Source: Lineus longissimus (lineage: Eukaryota > Nemertea > Pilidiophora > Heteronemertea > Lineidae). Taken from it: a stretch of 64,000 nucleotides of DNA. Shown here one piece after another: positions 52,577 to 64,000 of the stretch (the stretch's first letter is position 1; the number at the start of each line of letters is the position of its first letter). Made by a program: the position numbers and the translations under genes. The notes under the pieces were generated by a model. The model saw only the letters and a list, made by a program, of their open reading frames with translations, was not told where the DNA came from and made no database searches. Location: assembly GCF_910592395.1 (NCBI RefSeq), contig NC_088311.1:1552501-1616500 (forward strand), given 5' to 3'.

Positions 52577-55500
52577 ATGTGGAAAATGGCATTCAAAGTA
52601 TGCCGTGGTGCTGTATCTGACCACATAAACTATGCTGTAAGTTTAACTATTCCTGCTGATTGTGCTACTCCAATCTTTAGATCAGTTGGTTGGAAGTTAA
52701 CAGGAACAGGACAGACAGTGAGCAAAAGATTGTTTTCACAATGGCAGCCTGGGAGTGTGATGAAAAATTGCCAGAGGTTTAAGCCGCCCCGGTCTTTAAG
52801 CTGTAAAAATGTTGCAGCAAGATCATACAGTGTCCTTTCTACAACTTTGAGAAGGACCGCTCATGTGAATGGTGGAATATTACGTGCCCCGTTTAAGCAG
52901 TGTATTGCTTTACCAGGAACAGTTGCTCAACATTTTCGGACTTCATCTCGCCGCCCTATACATCCTTTATTCTGGATCATATTGAGACCTCTTGCTAAAG
53001 TAGGAGCTGTTCTGACTGGAAGGTGAATAAATTCCAGAGTGTTTTGCTCACAGACACTGGCTTTGTAAAGAGGATTTACTTGAATAATATTGAAACTGAT
53101 TTTAGGGAATGACAGTGAGAAAATTGCATTGAATTGGAGACGAATTTTTACCAAATATGGGACAAGTAGGCTGCTGAAAAGACAACTAACTAAGACATGT
53201 TTTTAATATTTACACTAGGTTTACAATGAAATTGCATCTTTATGTGTACTTCTTTCCATATTGCAGAGGATTTCGTAAATGGTGGCAGGGCCTACCGAAA
53301 GATCGTCGTACCTACCTCTGGGAAGCTTTCAAGGCAGCTCGGCCAAAGATCTATGCAACTCTTGCCGTCATCACTCTAGGATTTACAGTGAACTATGTGG
53401 TGCATGTCAAGGAGGCTCCAATTACGGGGAGGAAAAGATTCATTGCAGTAACAGATGACCAGTATCTGAAGATAGCTCAGTTTGAGGCTGATTTGGTAAG
53501 AATCTTCAAGTCCCATGTGACAACAAACTAAAAGCCAAAATTGGTCCTATTTGGCTTTTTTTGTTCTTTCTGAGAAAACCCCATAGATTGCATGATCATC
53601 ATTAGTGACTTTATCTTGGGTAAAAAAACCGTGCTCAGTTTCAACAAAAGCTCTGTATTGACTACCAATGAGGTCATTTACAAAACCATTCTGACAGAGC
53701 TCCCTTGTAAGTGCTTTGTTATGCTAAAGTTATGCTGTACAAGACTGCAGATATCATCAGTTCATTCTCTCCCACTGACAGCAAATAGAACTGCTCAAGT
53801 CACACTTCCTTGCTGCTGATCACCCTGCTTCCCAAGCCGTCCTGGAAGTGGCCACCAGACTCTACCACACCAACCAGGATATACCACAGGTCAAGAACCT
53901 TACATTTTCAGTTGCTGTAGTCGATGAAGATGACACAGTCAATGCGTTTGTCTTACCAGTAAGTATAGAGACAGCAAATGAACATGTAGTTGTTGGGAGT
54001 TCACATTTGTTACTGATGAAATAGTTGTTCAACAAAAGTGTGGTCAGCAGACGTGTCATGCAGTACAACTTGGGCTGGTATTGCAGTGATTTTCACTCTT
54101 CACTCTTCACTCACAAACTATTATATATATCTGATTATTCTACTAAGGCAAATCATCATTGTTTCTTGAAAAGTGACTGATTTCCTGTTTCATACTTGAA
54201 TAACTCCTCTTCTTTTTATCACAGACTGGCCACATCTTTGTCTTCACTGGTTTACTCAAGGCTATGCATAACGAAGACCAGCTGGCTGTCATCCTCGGTC
54301 ATGAGATGGCACATGCTATCTTGTCTCATGGAGTAAGTAAATTTTAATGGCAAAGTGTCTGCAGATCAGCTTTTCACTTGCCAATATCTGTTCAAAAACT
54401 TTATTCGTCTCTCGCTAAACAGGAGTTCAAATCTCATCAGGCAGGAAAGGTATCTCAGGGATTCATAAAGATGTGTCAGACCCATCTGAGACACTGGGTG
54501 ATATGAATAAAGACAAGCAAATGCTTTTATCTAAAACTCCATGTACATTTACACTTGGCCTTTCTGCACAAAACTGAAGTAAAAGCATTTGCTAGCCTTT
54601 ATTCATATCACCCATTGGGTCAGACCAGTGCAAATGGTCCCTTATAGTTGTTTCGTTATCTAGTTGATTTTGTTCTACTTGACAGACTTGAATTTGCAGT
54701 ATTTTATGCCAGGTTACTGTCTCATCATTTTGTCTTTATTGTTTCAGGCTGAACAGCTCAGCTTTGCCCACCTGATTGATTTCTTTGTGATTGCAACCAT
54801 GGCAGCAATCTGGGCTCTCCTTCCCAACGATGGCTGGGCGATAGTCACACAGTGGTTCTACAATAAGGTTGTGGCAGTAAGTGGAGTTTTTACATGAATT
54901 AACGCATACAATGTCTATACTGCATCTTTTAAAATACCATATAGGCCTTATAAGCTAACATGTTTATCAGCCAGCACCACTTGTCGGTGGTGTCACAGCC
55001 ATCCCAATCTCAGAGATACGTGAGTCCCTTTATGTTTGATAATTCATTTGCTTGTCCTTACAGATTCTGTTGGACATGCCCTACAGCAGGAAACTAGAAG
55101 TGGAGGCAGATGAGGTTGGATTACAACTAGCTGCAAAGGTAAATCCAATCATTGCCTGTTGGAATGGTTTAATAAATGAACAGATTTGGGGAAAGTGCTC
55201 ACCAAGTGTGACCTTTTCAGTCTTCTCCTAAGATCCAGGTAGTCGGACCCCTGTCTCTGGAACACCGTTTTTTCCGAATAGATGAACCATACATGAATGA
55301 AATGTGACGAGTTTGAAGCTGTTCACAACTTGTTGTGAGCCTTTGTAAGAATACTTAATATGAACACTGTTCTTTCAGGCATGTTTCGATGTGCGAGAAG
55401 CCCCTGCATTCTGGACGTACATGACATTCAAGAACGAGGAGCTCCCTGATTGGCTATCAACACATCCAAACCACTCCAAGAGAGCTGAAGCTCTAGATGA

Positions 55501-55778
55501 GATTGTCCCGGAGGTAAGAGCCCTTTTGTATGGATTGAGTGGAAGGTGATCGTGAGATGGTGAGAAGTTTTTGCATCAAAACAGTATGATTTACTTCCAT
55601 GTATCATTTTATATTCCAGGCCATCCGACTGCGTGCCAGTTGTGACTGTGGTCAGCTACCAAAGGAGGACCCAAGGAACCGTGTGGAGAAGATGAAACAA
55701 GAACTAAAGGAGCAGATGGAACATCCTGACTTAGAGAAACCCACACCGGTGCTGCCCCTTGACTCACCCAAAGGCTGA
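52577..55778 (+). CDS. OMA1: OMA1 mitochondrial zinc metalloprotease, 8 coding exons
   Basis: OMA1 is an inner-membrane M48-family protease that, on loss of membrane potential, cleaves OPA1 and DELE1 and so controls mitochondrial fusion and the stress response. Exons are 52577-53022, 53267-53495, 53782-53958, 54225-54332, 54748-54876, 55064-55138, 55379-55513 and 55620-55778, giving 485 aa (human 524). In order: a basic leader ending FRTSSRRPIHP, the family signature GRGFRKWWQGLP, a membrane segment near IYATLAVITLGFTVNYVV, the zinc site HEMAH (310-314), a hydrophobic stretch (HLIDFFVIATMAAIWALLP), the third-ligand motif EVEAD (375-379) and LSTHPNHSKR. All catalytic residues are present. The start is uncertain: in-frame ATGs lie at 52526, 52577 and 52586, the last with the best Kozak context (AAAATGG). 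Confidence 0.96.
54225..54332 (+). CDS. OMA1: OMA1 catalytic exon
   Basis: Phase 0 on both sides. It encodes TGHIFVFTGLLKAMHNEDQL followed by AVILGHEMAHAILSHG, with the two zinc-binding His and the general-base Glu. Acceptor ATCACAG, donor GTAAGT. Confidence 0.97.
54496..54613. mobile_element. MITE copy 2, in OMA1 intron 4
   Basis: A 118-bp element with inverted termini of about 34 bp: GGGTGATATGAATAAAGACA at the left and GCCTTTATTCATATCACCC at the right. It is nearly identical inside to the copy at 45114-45235. It has no coding capacity and no clear target duplication. Confidence 0.88.
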
Positions 55779-56056
55779 CACAGGCCTCACTTAGTAAAAT
55801 TCATGGATTTACCTGGACTTACAGAATTGTGTGTGTAATTTTGCAAGTTGAGGTTTTGGGAGATTTCTGTTCTTTGTTTGCCTCATGGTATGATTGCCAT
55901 GACGATTTTACAATGCGGTGTGGTGGTGCTTTCTTTTGTCTTATTGTGCTCAGTTGTTTGAGTCTGTCAAAAGTACAAAAGTTTGATATATTTTTATGAT
56001 TGTGAGGAAGCTTGGATACTTGGGGAAATGGGTAAATCTCTATGCAACTAAAATGA

Positions 56057-56062
56057 AATAAA
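56057..56062 (+). promoter_or_regulatory. OMA1: Candidate OMA1 polyadenylation signal
   Basis: AATAAA 279 bp after the OMA1 stop. Another AATAAA-containing stretch follows at about 56305. Confidence 0.55.
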
Positions 56063-58267
56063 GATGGAAAGTTAGCTTAGGATAAGAGGAATGCAGGCTG
56101 TTATAAATAGAATCTGAAAACGATATAAGGAGAGTTCATTGTATTCACTTGATCGTGTGAAAAGCTGTACATGTATTTGAGCCAATCAGAAAAGGATGCA
56201 CTTTTCAGTGTTTGGTTTTGGTGTTTCTGTATTGTCTTTTTGTACCAATGACTGTGTCGTAGTAGATTCTCATGAAACCAGAAATCAGGGGTACATTTTG
56301 TGAAATAAAGGATGCCATATTGATTATTTTGGGGTTTTTGTATTGTGTTTGATTGTTCAAAGTGGATAGTTGCAAGTAAGGACAGTCAAGGGGTATCCTG
56401 AATGCATGAAAAGTATGTTTGTGGGTCTTGTCACAACTAGGATGTCTTGAACCAGTTGTCTCATCAGACACACGTGATCAACTGAGTCTGTAGTCTTTTC
56501 CAGGAGTGGAGTCCTTGGTATATTGTTCAGAGACATTCCCGAGCTTCAGACATGACCTACATGTATTGAAGAACTTGGTCGATCCTGGGCAGGGTTGTTC
56601 AAAAGCATGTGATATCCATGATGTTCCACACATCCCAGGTTGAGTGATCTGGCATCACCTCATACCAAGCTCCAAAGGGAGTCGTGTTCTGATGATGTGT
56701 GGTCAAAGTAATGGGTGATCAGCCGACTATACCAGATGTGCTGCAGTCTCACGGGGGGAGAGCAAAGGAAGAGCCTCAACATCTTCACAAGGCATCGAGA
56801 AAAATCATTGTAAGAAGGTCCACAATTAAGAAACGAGGCTGGGCCATGCGGCATGGGCAGTATGTGCAGAAATGTGGATGTCAACACCCTACAGAAAAAG
56901 TCAAAGACATTGCTACAAGTATTTAGCATTTATTTCATTTTATATGAATGTTGCTAGGGCCAAATAAGGAGTGTTCGTTTCTCTCTAAACAATGAGGTTT
57001 AACAACATTTCATTTGGACAAAATCGTCCTCTTCCTTTTAGATACCGTGGTCAGCCATTTGACAAATACAGGAGATTTCAGATGGGTAAAGGTGAAAAAG
57101 TATAAACCAGTTGTGCATTCGCAATAATACTACACAACAGCTTAATTTATGATGTCATTGAAGAATATTCATGATGACATATTCATTACCATTCAGCATA
57201 CAAGTTAACTGTCTCAATGTCCGAGACACTAAAAAAGATTAAAACTTATCAAAATAATTGACTTAAAAATGGCACTGACAGTGATAACTCCAGTATCTCC
57301 TTTGTAGGATGTAAACAGACATTTCGATATGCATTTGGAACACATCCTGTTAGAGTTGTTTTTTACCATCAGAACCCAACCTGACCTTTTTGCTTCAGAA
57401 ATACCTGTAAATTCATCGACACAAATGTAGGATGTAGACAATGCATTACATGCCTTCACAAAGAGACTGAGACAGGTCATAAAACAGTACACAAAATGAC
57501 CACAATATAAACAGGTGAGGATCTCTATGTACTGCACAGGACACTGCCCAAGCATTCACTCTACTGTGGCTGGCTCGACAAGACTGCAGTAACTGGGTCA
57601 ACCAACAATTCACTTGGATCCAAAGGATCCAAAATTTCAAGCCCTCTGCCCATGTGTATAATGTTGATGTTTAAGTTGACTACTAAAACTGACCCAGGTT
57701 CAATTTTGAGCCATGAGCCTAACAACATCTTATTCTAGATAATAAACAAATGGTACCAATCTGGCAATGGTTTAATAAGTTACGAACGACTACTTCAAAA
57801 ATTACAACTTAGACTCACAATTCAGCACCTTTTTTAGAAACAACAAAGTCTAACTTCATACAGGTCCAAAAACTGCAACACAATTTTATATGTAAATGTA
57901 GCAGGAAAATGATATGCATGAAGTTTCGCATATCCAACTGGTACAGTTTTTTGGTTCACCCTGTATATGTATAACTACAATATTCTCATACAAAACCCTA
58001 ACAGACTATGCTTAAAAACGATATGTACATTGCATTGCATGGACTGAATAATCTAAAGTGTATGCATACAAATCTTACATTGACTGCACTGGACGGCTAG
58101 GTGTAAGAAGATCAGAGAACCTGATGACGCCACAACAAGACCTATTCCTGTTTTCTTCATCAATATATATATACCTCCAGGCAGAAAATCTGCTCTTAAA
58201 GAAAATGTATCTATGAGATACAAATTATGAATTCATGCTAGGCACAAATAATGATCAAGAACCCTTA

Positions 58268-58273
58268 TTTATT
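58268..58273 (-). promoter_or_regulatory. Candidate LAP-gene polyadenylation signal
   Basis: TTTATT on plus, AATAAA on minus, about 1.05 kb beyond the LAP stop codon. Confidence 0.35.
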
Positions 58274-59313
58274 ATGCAATGACCCAAATTCACTCCAAAG
58301 TAATAACAGTGGAAAATGAGTTGGAAGGGAACGATGATGTTGCTGTTTATCATTGAAAGTCTGCCGAGGCCAAGAAAAATAATGCAATCAGGAGCAGCAA
58401 AATAATTGCATAAACAGATGTTGTCCAAAAAGAAAAGTCTGATAAAAGTGTTGGCATCGTCTTCAATTAAGATAGAAAAGCATTTCATTCTCTTGCTCAA
58501 TAACTGGACGGCACTATCCACTGCTTGACATGGTTACTACAGATATAACACAATTATTATTGGTGTAAAGATGTATATCATTGAGCTACTGACATGTTAA
58601 CATGAATGAAATCATAAAGTTTGTGTAGTGTTGATATTGATATGGTGCTAGAACTCTATCTTAGTTTAGCAACATGAAATCACCACTGAGTATAAACGAG
58701 GTTAAGGGACACAATCCAAAATGGAAGACGACATTCCTAAACTTGAAAAAGGTCATTTTATGTTTCTATTCGTCGTTATCAACATAATACAACAGAATCC
58801 AGGGACTTTAAAGCTGTGGAATCGCCATTTTATGGATTGTTTTAGTAAAGTCAGATTGAAACAGTACATGTAATTATATACACATCATGTACTGACATGT
58901 GAAAATTATAGCTTACCACCAGACAAGAAGCGTGTACGTGATAAGAGTATGTTTCTAAGGTTACAAAATGCTGTGGAATGTTACCAGTTCATCAAGGAGA
59001 ATCGTCAAGAACAACTTGAACAGAATGACACGATATGTACAGGTCTATACAGTCGAAGTAGAATTCCTAGTAATACACAAGTCGAAATATCTCACAAAAT
59101 TTAAGATCAACTCAGCAGTGTATCGTATTCGTCTCCCATCACATTGAATGTGTCAGCCTTATAATAAACAACAACGAAACTGTTCACATTCCTCACAATT
59201 TTCAGTGATGCGTGTTAACTGATAGTAAGATATATTAGTTGACATTTTCAGCTCAGTGCATAACTGTACAACACACTTGGTTCATCATGTAAGTGAAACA
59301 GTAAAATGATCAT

Positions 59314-59421
59314 CTATACAATGACATCTCTCTCAATGACTAACTGAACTGTCTGCATACTTGTCTTCAGCACCATCACAGCCTTGGAATGATCAATATG
59401 AGTGAAGTCTGCACCATTTGC
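59314..59421 (-). CDS. LAP gene last exon, second half of PDZ
   Basis: Encodes [20 protein letters not shown] and [15 protein letters not shown] before TAG at 59314-59316. Acceptor TTTTCAG, phase 0. It holds the alpha-B helix (His of IDHSKAV, typical of class I PDZ) and the last beta strand. Confidence 0.93.
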   Translation of the reverse strand, partial: ANGADFTHIDHSKAVMVLKTSMQTVQLVIERDVIV

Positions 59422-62400
59422 CTGAAAAGACAAAACACAATGTTTAGTGTTCGATGCATTCTGTGGCAGAAACAGGCATTGTTGCTGTATCGTTGACAAG
59501 ATCGCCAAGAAATTCAGTGGTGACGAAGAAGTCTTCCATAATGTAAAATAGAGTCTTCATTGTTCATGGGTTTTTTATATAATCCACAAATCTAGAAGAG
59601 AGTTATTCTTCAATACATGTATGTAGCATCACAATCTACTTTAACTTACAGTAATGATTTTATCTCCAGGTCTGAGTTTATTAGCAGCAGCACCATCAGG
59701 GTGAACTTTGGTGACGAATATGCCAAGATCCTCCGGTCGGTACGGGTTGCCTGGGGCTCCAAGTCCTCCAGCGATACTGAAACCAAGGCCAGGGTTCTTG
59801 GTTATCGTCACTGACATCTGAAATAAAACAACAGCTATGAAATAAAAACATGTCACAGGAAGACTCCGCAAAGGATATTCTGATGGCCATATTTACACGC
59901 TTTCGCTCCATTATAAGGTGTGTGAGCCCTGATAAGAGCAATATGATCTACAGTGAACATACCCTTTGCCACGATCCATAATCAGCAGCATAGCTCGATT
60001 GTCTTGGCGAGTCGGTATGATAACCAGATGGTGCAGGTGAATCAGATGCTGGGCGAGGTGTTGAAGACTTCTCTGGGGGTCGGAAACCATCTAGGCCCCT
60101 TGATGGTGTTGATTCTCGTGAGACGGGTGTATTGGGCGAGTTCCTGGGTGGCGTCTGGCTGGTGAGCAGACGGTGTTGTCGGGGAGGTGATGGTGGTGCT
60201 CGGCTCGGAGGAGGCATCGCATTCATAGGTGAAGCTGGAGAGAAACAAACAGAAATGTTTACAAAATAGAAGCAAACATTACAGATTCAACTGCAAAGAT
60301 ATTTGAACGCAAAATGTTTTTCAACTATCAACCCTCCCAATCATTAAGATTACAAGTAGGCTGCTTGAACTTGCAAAACGTCTAACCATGTATGACGTAC
60401 GGATCTCTACACACCTGATATCCGATGGCCGAGTTCATTCACCCGTTCATATATGTGATGACCATGACCATAACCACTGTCTGTCGAGCTGGACACCTGC
60501 GACGGAGGCTCCTGACTTTTATAAATGGCCACATCTTCATAACGTGACATCTCATGTGATCTATTCAATGGTGGTGGTGGATCATTTGGATTCGGAAAGC
60601 TATCGAACGAACGATCACCAACAACTCGACTGTATGGCGATTCAACAGCTTGAGGCATACTACTCCGTCGACTCGGCGATGCCTTGTGCTCCGGCACAGA
60701 ACTCAATGCCTTGTTGTCCTGCCCGCTCATGTATTTTGCAAGTTCTGGATCCGGTGAGTCAGATGTTAGATGATGATGTTGCTTCGGGTGATACGGTGGT
60801 GTTGGCTTGTATGGAGGAGGATGGAACATATCGTCATCACTTGGGATCGGTGAGTACATATTTGGGGCCTAAAAGAACAGAGTCAGGGAGACTTGAAATA
60901 CAAAGGTGAGGTCATGATATATAATTTTGATACTACTCATGATCCTCATTCAGAGAGACTCTAACAACCGTGAACCTGTCCAAATTATGGAATGTAACAT
61001 GAGCAAGGTGACTATATTTGTCCAAAGATGAAGAATTTTGGAATTGAGGAGTTGTGAAATGGGGTTAACATCAGACTCAAGTGAGTGCTGTTTGGAGGCA
61101 CCTCCTTGATACCTAGAGAGTCTTCGATTTAGTGACAGTTGTTACTGTTTACGAAGGTACTGGTTGTAAGATGTGATGGACTTACCGATTTCCTCCTGAG
61201 TTCAGTCACTCCATGGTGAGGTTCCATCTTGACTGGCGTCTGCGGTTCAGGCTGTTGAGACCCCGCACCTTGTTGCTTCAATCTCTTCTGTTCCAACACT
61301 GTATACAGATCCCGCCGCCAACTTGTCAAATCCTCACTTCCTCGATGCCGCATATCTCGTTGAGGTGACCCATCCCGCCCAACAGGTTGAAAACGTGTAG
61401 AAACGTCCTGAACGTTAGTGTCACGTGACCCTGGCTCTCGCTCATCATTTTCCTTGGCCAAAGATTTCACACTTGGACTCCTAGGAGGTACAGGTGGTCC
61501 AGGTCTACTCGACCTTTCACCCTGGCTTGACCTATTTTGACCTTGCTGGTCAGCATATAACTCGTCACTGCGTATTGTAGTCCGTTTGACATGTGGGCCA
61601 TTAGAATGAGAATTACCCGAGCCAGCCATTGAATATGTGAGACCTTTGTTCCGAGATGATGGTACACGATAATCATTATGAGAGTATCCTTTGTACCGGC
61701 GAGAATCTCCAACGTCAGATGAATAACCACTACCATATTTGTTCGGAGTCCGTGACGATTTCGCCGCACCATAATCACTAGCATAACCATCACCACGCAT
61801 CGCCTGTTGAATGCGTTGTAACCGATAGCCGTCACTATCAGATTTATAACCATTGTCTGACTTGTAACCAGTTTCTGAGTCATAATCTAATGTCCGCCGC
61901 TGATGGTATCCACGGACACCACCTTCGGAGTCATAACCCGATGAGCGGTGGCGGTGGTTTTGACTATGATGATGATGATGGTTATGCTGATGGTATCCGC
62001 CACTAGTATACCCTGTATAGAAGGGATAAGGTATCGTCTTTACCCCTGGATCACGTGAACCAGGTTCACGGCTATAGTTCACCATACTTAGATTCTCCCG
62101 CGATGGAGTCCGATTCACGCTATCCCGATTAAGATTGTCCCGAGATGATGAAACATTTTGATGAAGTGCATAGTCTGATTTTGAATCCCGCACAGCGCCT
62201 AAATTTGACACCATAACATTCCTAAAGTCACTTATGCTTTGACTGGGTTTAGCACCTCCTACCCCCACCACTGGTGTACTTGTTGCTAGTGGCTGCGCGG
62301 GTTCATGCTTCCCCTTTGAACCATCAGTTTTATCCTCTTTCTTGCTGGATTTATCCTTCCCTTTATCTTTACCAGACGATTTCTCTTTATCTTTGGACGG

Positions 62401-64000
62401 ACTCTTCTCTTTACCTGAAAGTTATAAACAATAGAATCATTGTAGTGGTGCTGAGTAGAAGTGTGGTGGAGTTCAGTGGTCAGGTGTCAAGACTTCTAAT
62501 CTGAACATCATGACAGACACATCCACTTATGATCTGGAGCAAGTCAGTTAACTCCAATGGTCTCATCCTTTGCCATAGACTGACATTCTCTGCACCTGTA
62601 ACTACCTATGCCAGGGCAAGCTAAAGACTAAATCCAGGTGAGAACCATGACCAACAGACAAGCTTGTGATTGACCTCACTTCCCTATCTGAAGCCAAGAG
62701 GTACCATCACCTCTAACCTTCATACATACCCTTCTTCTCTGATGACTTCGTCTTCTCCTCCGACTTCTGGGGTAATCCACTCTTTGATTTACTAGACTTG
62801 TCACCATCCTTGCCTGGTGTTAGGGCTGTATTATTATTCTCCACCTTCTCCTTCTGCATTCGAGCTTTGTCCCGCGCTAGTTTATCCTGAATGTGAAAAC
62901 ACTGATATATAGAACAGGCAAATCTCACGATTAAAGCAAATGTGCTGTAAACTTAAATCCAACCTTCAAGATCTGATTGATAAATTTGAAACATGACTAC
63001 CAACTGTCACTAAATTGAGTTTTTTGAAGTTTAGAATAGATGTAGACTCCAAGCTTGTTAAGGTTCCCTGTACTGTATTTCATATTAACAGCTGAACAAT
63101 ACGGAAAAGGCAAATACGACTAATTGACCACTAGGCCCTAGCACCAGACCCCAATCATGCACAAGAACCATAGTTAGAAAACAGAGCACCTCCTTCTACA
63201 CATGGATAGGCTAGGTACGGGGAGAGGAATCCCAAAGTTATAGTCCAAATTTTAAACACTCAAGTGCAAATCAAAACTTACACCAACAACTTCAATGTCC
63301 TTCAAAACAAAGCAGTATTTTCACTGAATATCAAGCAAAGCTTTCCTGAGCTGTGCATCAAAGGCAAATCATTTAATTTGCTGTGAAAGCCTTGCTGTGA
63401 AAAGGAGATAGCAAAGGCAAGATCAGGTCCAGACAAAGCTTTCAAGCTGAAGCCAGTGCCAATGAGGCTCGGACTGGTGATGCCATGCATCAAAAGAGTG
63501 AAATCATACGACATCCACGTCCACCGAATACTAACAGAATACAAGATTTAGTAACAGTTTTGTAAAGCTATTGTTCTGTGTCTGTTAGTAATTTCAGGTT
63601 TAATAGCAGAAGGCCAACACCAGGTTGGGGAAATGGCCGCCCCAGGTGCAATATATAAAGCCAACACACAAAACCATTGACTTAAATGTTCATCAAATTC
63701 CCTATCATGGATATGACAGAAGGAGATAACGTCCCCGAGAGAGATACAAAGTGAGTGTTCATTATCTTCAAGTTAGCAGATAGCATTTCGTGGGCTATAG
63801 CAGCACATTTTAGGGAAGAATTATGAGACGTGTTCAACTTCAAGTCAATGGTTATATTACATTAGCACAGCATGTTAGCGTATACATCCAACACAAGTAC
63901 CTTGTCAAACTTATACAAAAGGTGTCGCTCTTGCATGAGAGGGGACGCCGTCGGATTAACACCAAGCTCAACGTGTACCTTTTCTGGGGAGGAAGACCCA
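59314..64000 (-). CDS. LRRC7/Erbin-like LAP-family scaffold, C-terminal part
   Basis: LAP proteins (Erbin, densin-180/LRRC7, LET-413) have N-terminal leucine-rich repeats and one or more PDZ domains, and organise basolateral junctions or postsynaptic sites. Here only the 3' part is in the window. Exons on the minus strand: 62886-62730, 62414-61186, 60868-60415, 60234-59963, 59817-59650 and 59421-59314, all phase-compatible and encoding 795 aa; 64000-63901 may be a further exon. Order: Lys/Glu/Ser-rich segment ([14 protein letters not shown]), long disordered Ser/Tyr/Gly-rich region with a His tract, proline-rich segments, then a single PDZ at the extreme C-terminus, ending [11 protein letters not shown]. 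The PDZ ([45 protein letters not shown]) and its position at the very end match LRRC7 and Erbin rather than Scribble or RIM. The leucine-rich repeats are outside the window. Confidence 0.88.
59650..59817 (-). CDS. LAP gene PDZ exon, first half
   Basis: 56 codons, phase 0 at both ends, acceptor TTATTTCAG and donor GTAAGT. It carries the carboxylate-binding loop GLGFSI and the extended insert [18 protein letters not shown] found in Erbin and LRRC7 PDZ domains. Confidence 0.93.
59963..60234 (-). CDS. LAP gene exon, proline/serine-rich linker
   Basis: Encodes low-complexity sequence ([33 protein letters not shown]) ending DYGSWQR. It has several SP/TP sites and PPxP-like stretches, and is likely disordered. 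Acceptor CTCTCCAG, donor GTATGT. Confidence 0.85.
60415..60868 (-). CDS. LAP gene exon, proline-rich region
   Basis: Encodes [20 protein letters not shown] and a Pro/His-rich stretch, then [20 protein letters not shown] and [24 protein letters not shown] is a WW-domain-type motif. A 173-codon frame on the opposite strand (60388-60909) is its shadow. Confidence 0.85.
61186..62414 (-). CDS. LAP gene large exon, disordered GY-SD repeat region
   Basis: A 1229-nt exon (about 409 codons). It begins with a [19 protein letters not shown] basic tract, then [11 protein letters not shown], Ser/Asn/Arg-rich sequence, a His cluster (HQHNHHHHH), and repeated GYxSD-type units ([34 protein letters not shown]). 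It later has [12 protein letters not shown], an SH3-ligand-like motif, and ends [15 protein letters not shown]...ELRRKS. Acceptor ACTTTCAG, donor GTAAGT. Confidence 0.85.
62730..62886 (-). CDS. LAP gene exon, charged segment
   Basis: Encodes [20 protein letters not shown] then [20 protein letters not shown] and [11 protein letters not shown]. It looks like a short charged helix followed by a Lys/Ser tail continuing into the next exon. Acceptor CACATTCAG, donor GTATGT; it exits in phase 1, matching the next exon. Confidence 0.8.
63901..64000 (-). CDS. Possible LAP gene exon, cut by the window edge
   Basis: Open on the minus strand from the window end to ...RHLLYKFDK, followed by GTACTT, a weaker donor, in phase 0 as the next exon needs. 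An internal CTCCCCAG could instead be its acceptor. Support rests only on frame and splice sites. Confidence 0.4.

Larger units (their letters stand above)
55779..59313. other. Convergent 3' regions of OMA1 and the LAP gene
   Basis: No coding exon is recognisable. OMA1 (plus) and the LAP gene (minus) converge here. AATAAA at 56057-56062 (plus) suits OMA1. A minus-strand AATAAA at 58268-58273 suits the LAP gene, giving it a ~1-kb 3' UTR. Open frames at 56660-56929 and 57229-57640 show no protein features. Confidence 0.5.

Noticed and set aside
56660-56929. Open frames on both strands at the same place
   Set aside because: Neither resembles a known protein; they lie in the convergent 3' regions of OMA1 and the LAP gene.
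59314-59817. RIM or Scribble as the source of the PDZ domain
   Set aside because: The [14 protein letters not shown] insert, ANG...HIDH region and position at the extreme C-terminus fit Erbin/LRRC7 better; no C2 domain or further PDZ is seen.
60388-60909. 173-codon plus-strand open frame
   Set aside because: Exact antisense shadow of the LAP exon at 60415-60868, which has matching splice sites and protein features.
61467-61883. 138-codon minus-strand frame
   Set aside because: Out-of-frame shadow of the large LAP exon.

Overview
This is eukaryotic, animal nuclear DNA. It has GT-AG introns, AATAAA signals, minisatellites, MITE-like elements and long intergenic stretches, and no operons or bacterial signals. 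The protein-coding content (a Rab3 GTPase, the mitochondrial protease OMA1 and an LRRC7/Erbin-type LAP protein) is bilaterian. Gene structure, compact exons and the repeat types suggest a marine invertebrate, perhaps a lophotrochozoan, but I cannot fix the phylum from sequence alone.

Layout. (1) 1383-4943, plus strand: a five-exon gene for a small secreted precursor ending in an amidation/dibasic signal (GKK), a candidate neuropeptide that I do not recognise. (2) 5697-8486: a minisatellite with units of about 49 bp. (3) 12105-30286, minus strand: Rab3, 219 aa, with a complete P-loop, DTAGQE, NKCD and a C-terminal CQC. Its third coding exon is present in three tandem versions (15142-15266, 15308-15432, 16793-16917), each exactly 125 nt with identical phases. 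This is a three-way mutually exclusive cassette that swaps part of the effector-recognition face. Intron 1 holds 28 exact-length copies of a 43-bp repeat. (4) 30287-52576: a long stretch without recognisable coding genes, probably containing the untranslated 5' part of Rab3. It is rich in mobile-element remnants: a hAT-like element, a ~300-bp tandem element with nuclear-receptor half-sites and a GAC microsatellite, MITEs and fold-back elements. (5) 52577-55778, plus strand: OMA1 in eight coding exons, with a HEMAH zinc site. (6) 59314 to the window edge, minus strand: the 3' half of an LRRC7/Erbin-like LAP gene, with a long disordered region followed by a C-terminal PDZ domain.

Rab3 (synaptic vesicle GTPase) and the LAP/densin-type scaffold both act at synapses or cell junctions, and a candidate neuropeptide lies next to Rab3. 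I treat this proximity as coincidental. OMA1 is a mitochondrial housekeeping protease. The most interesting item is the triplicated Rab3 exon, followed by the unrecognised peptide precursor.
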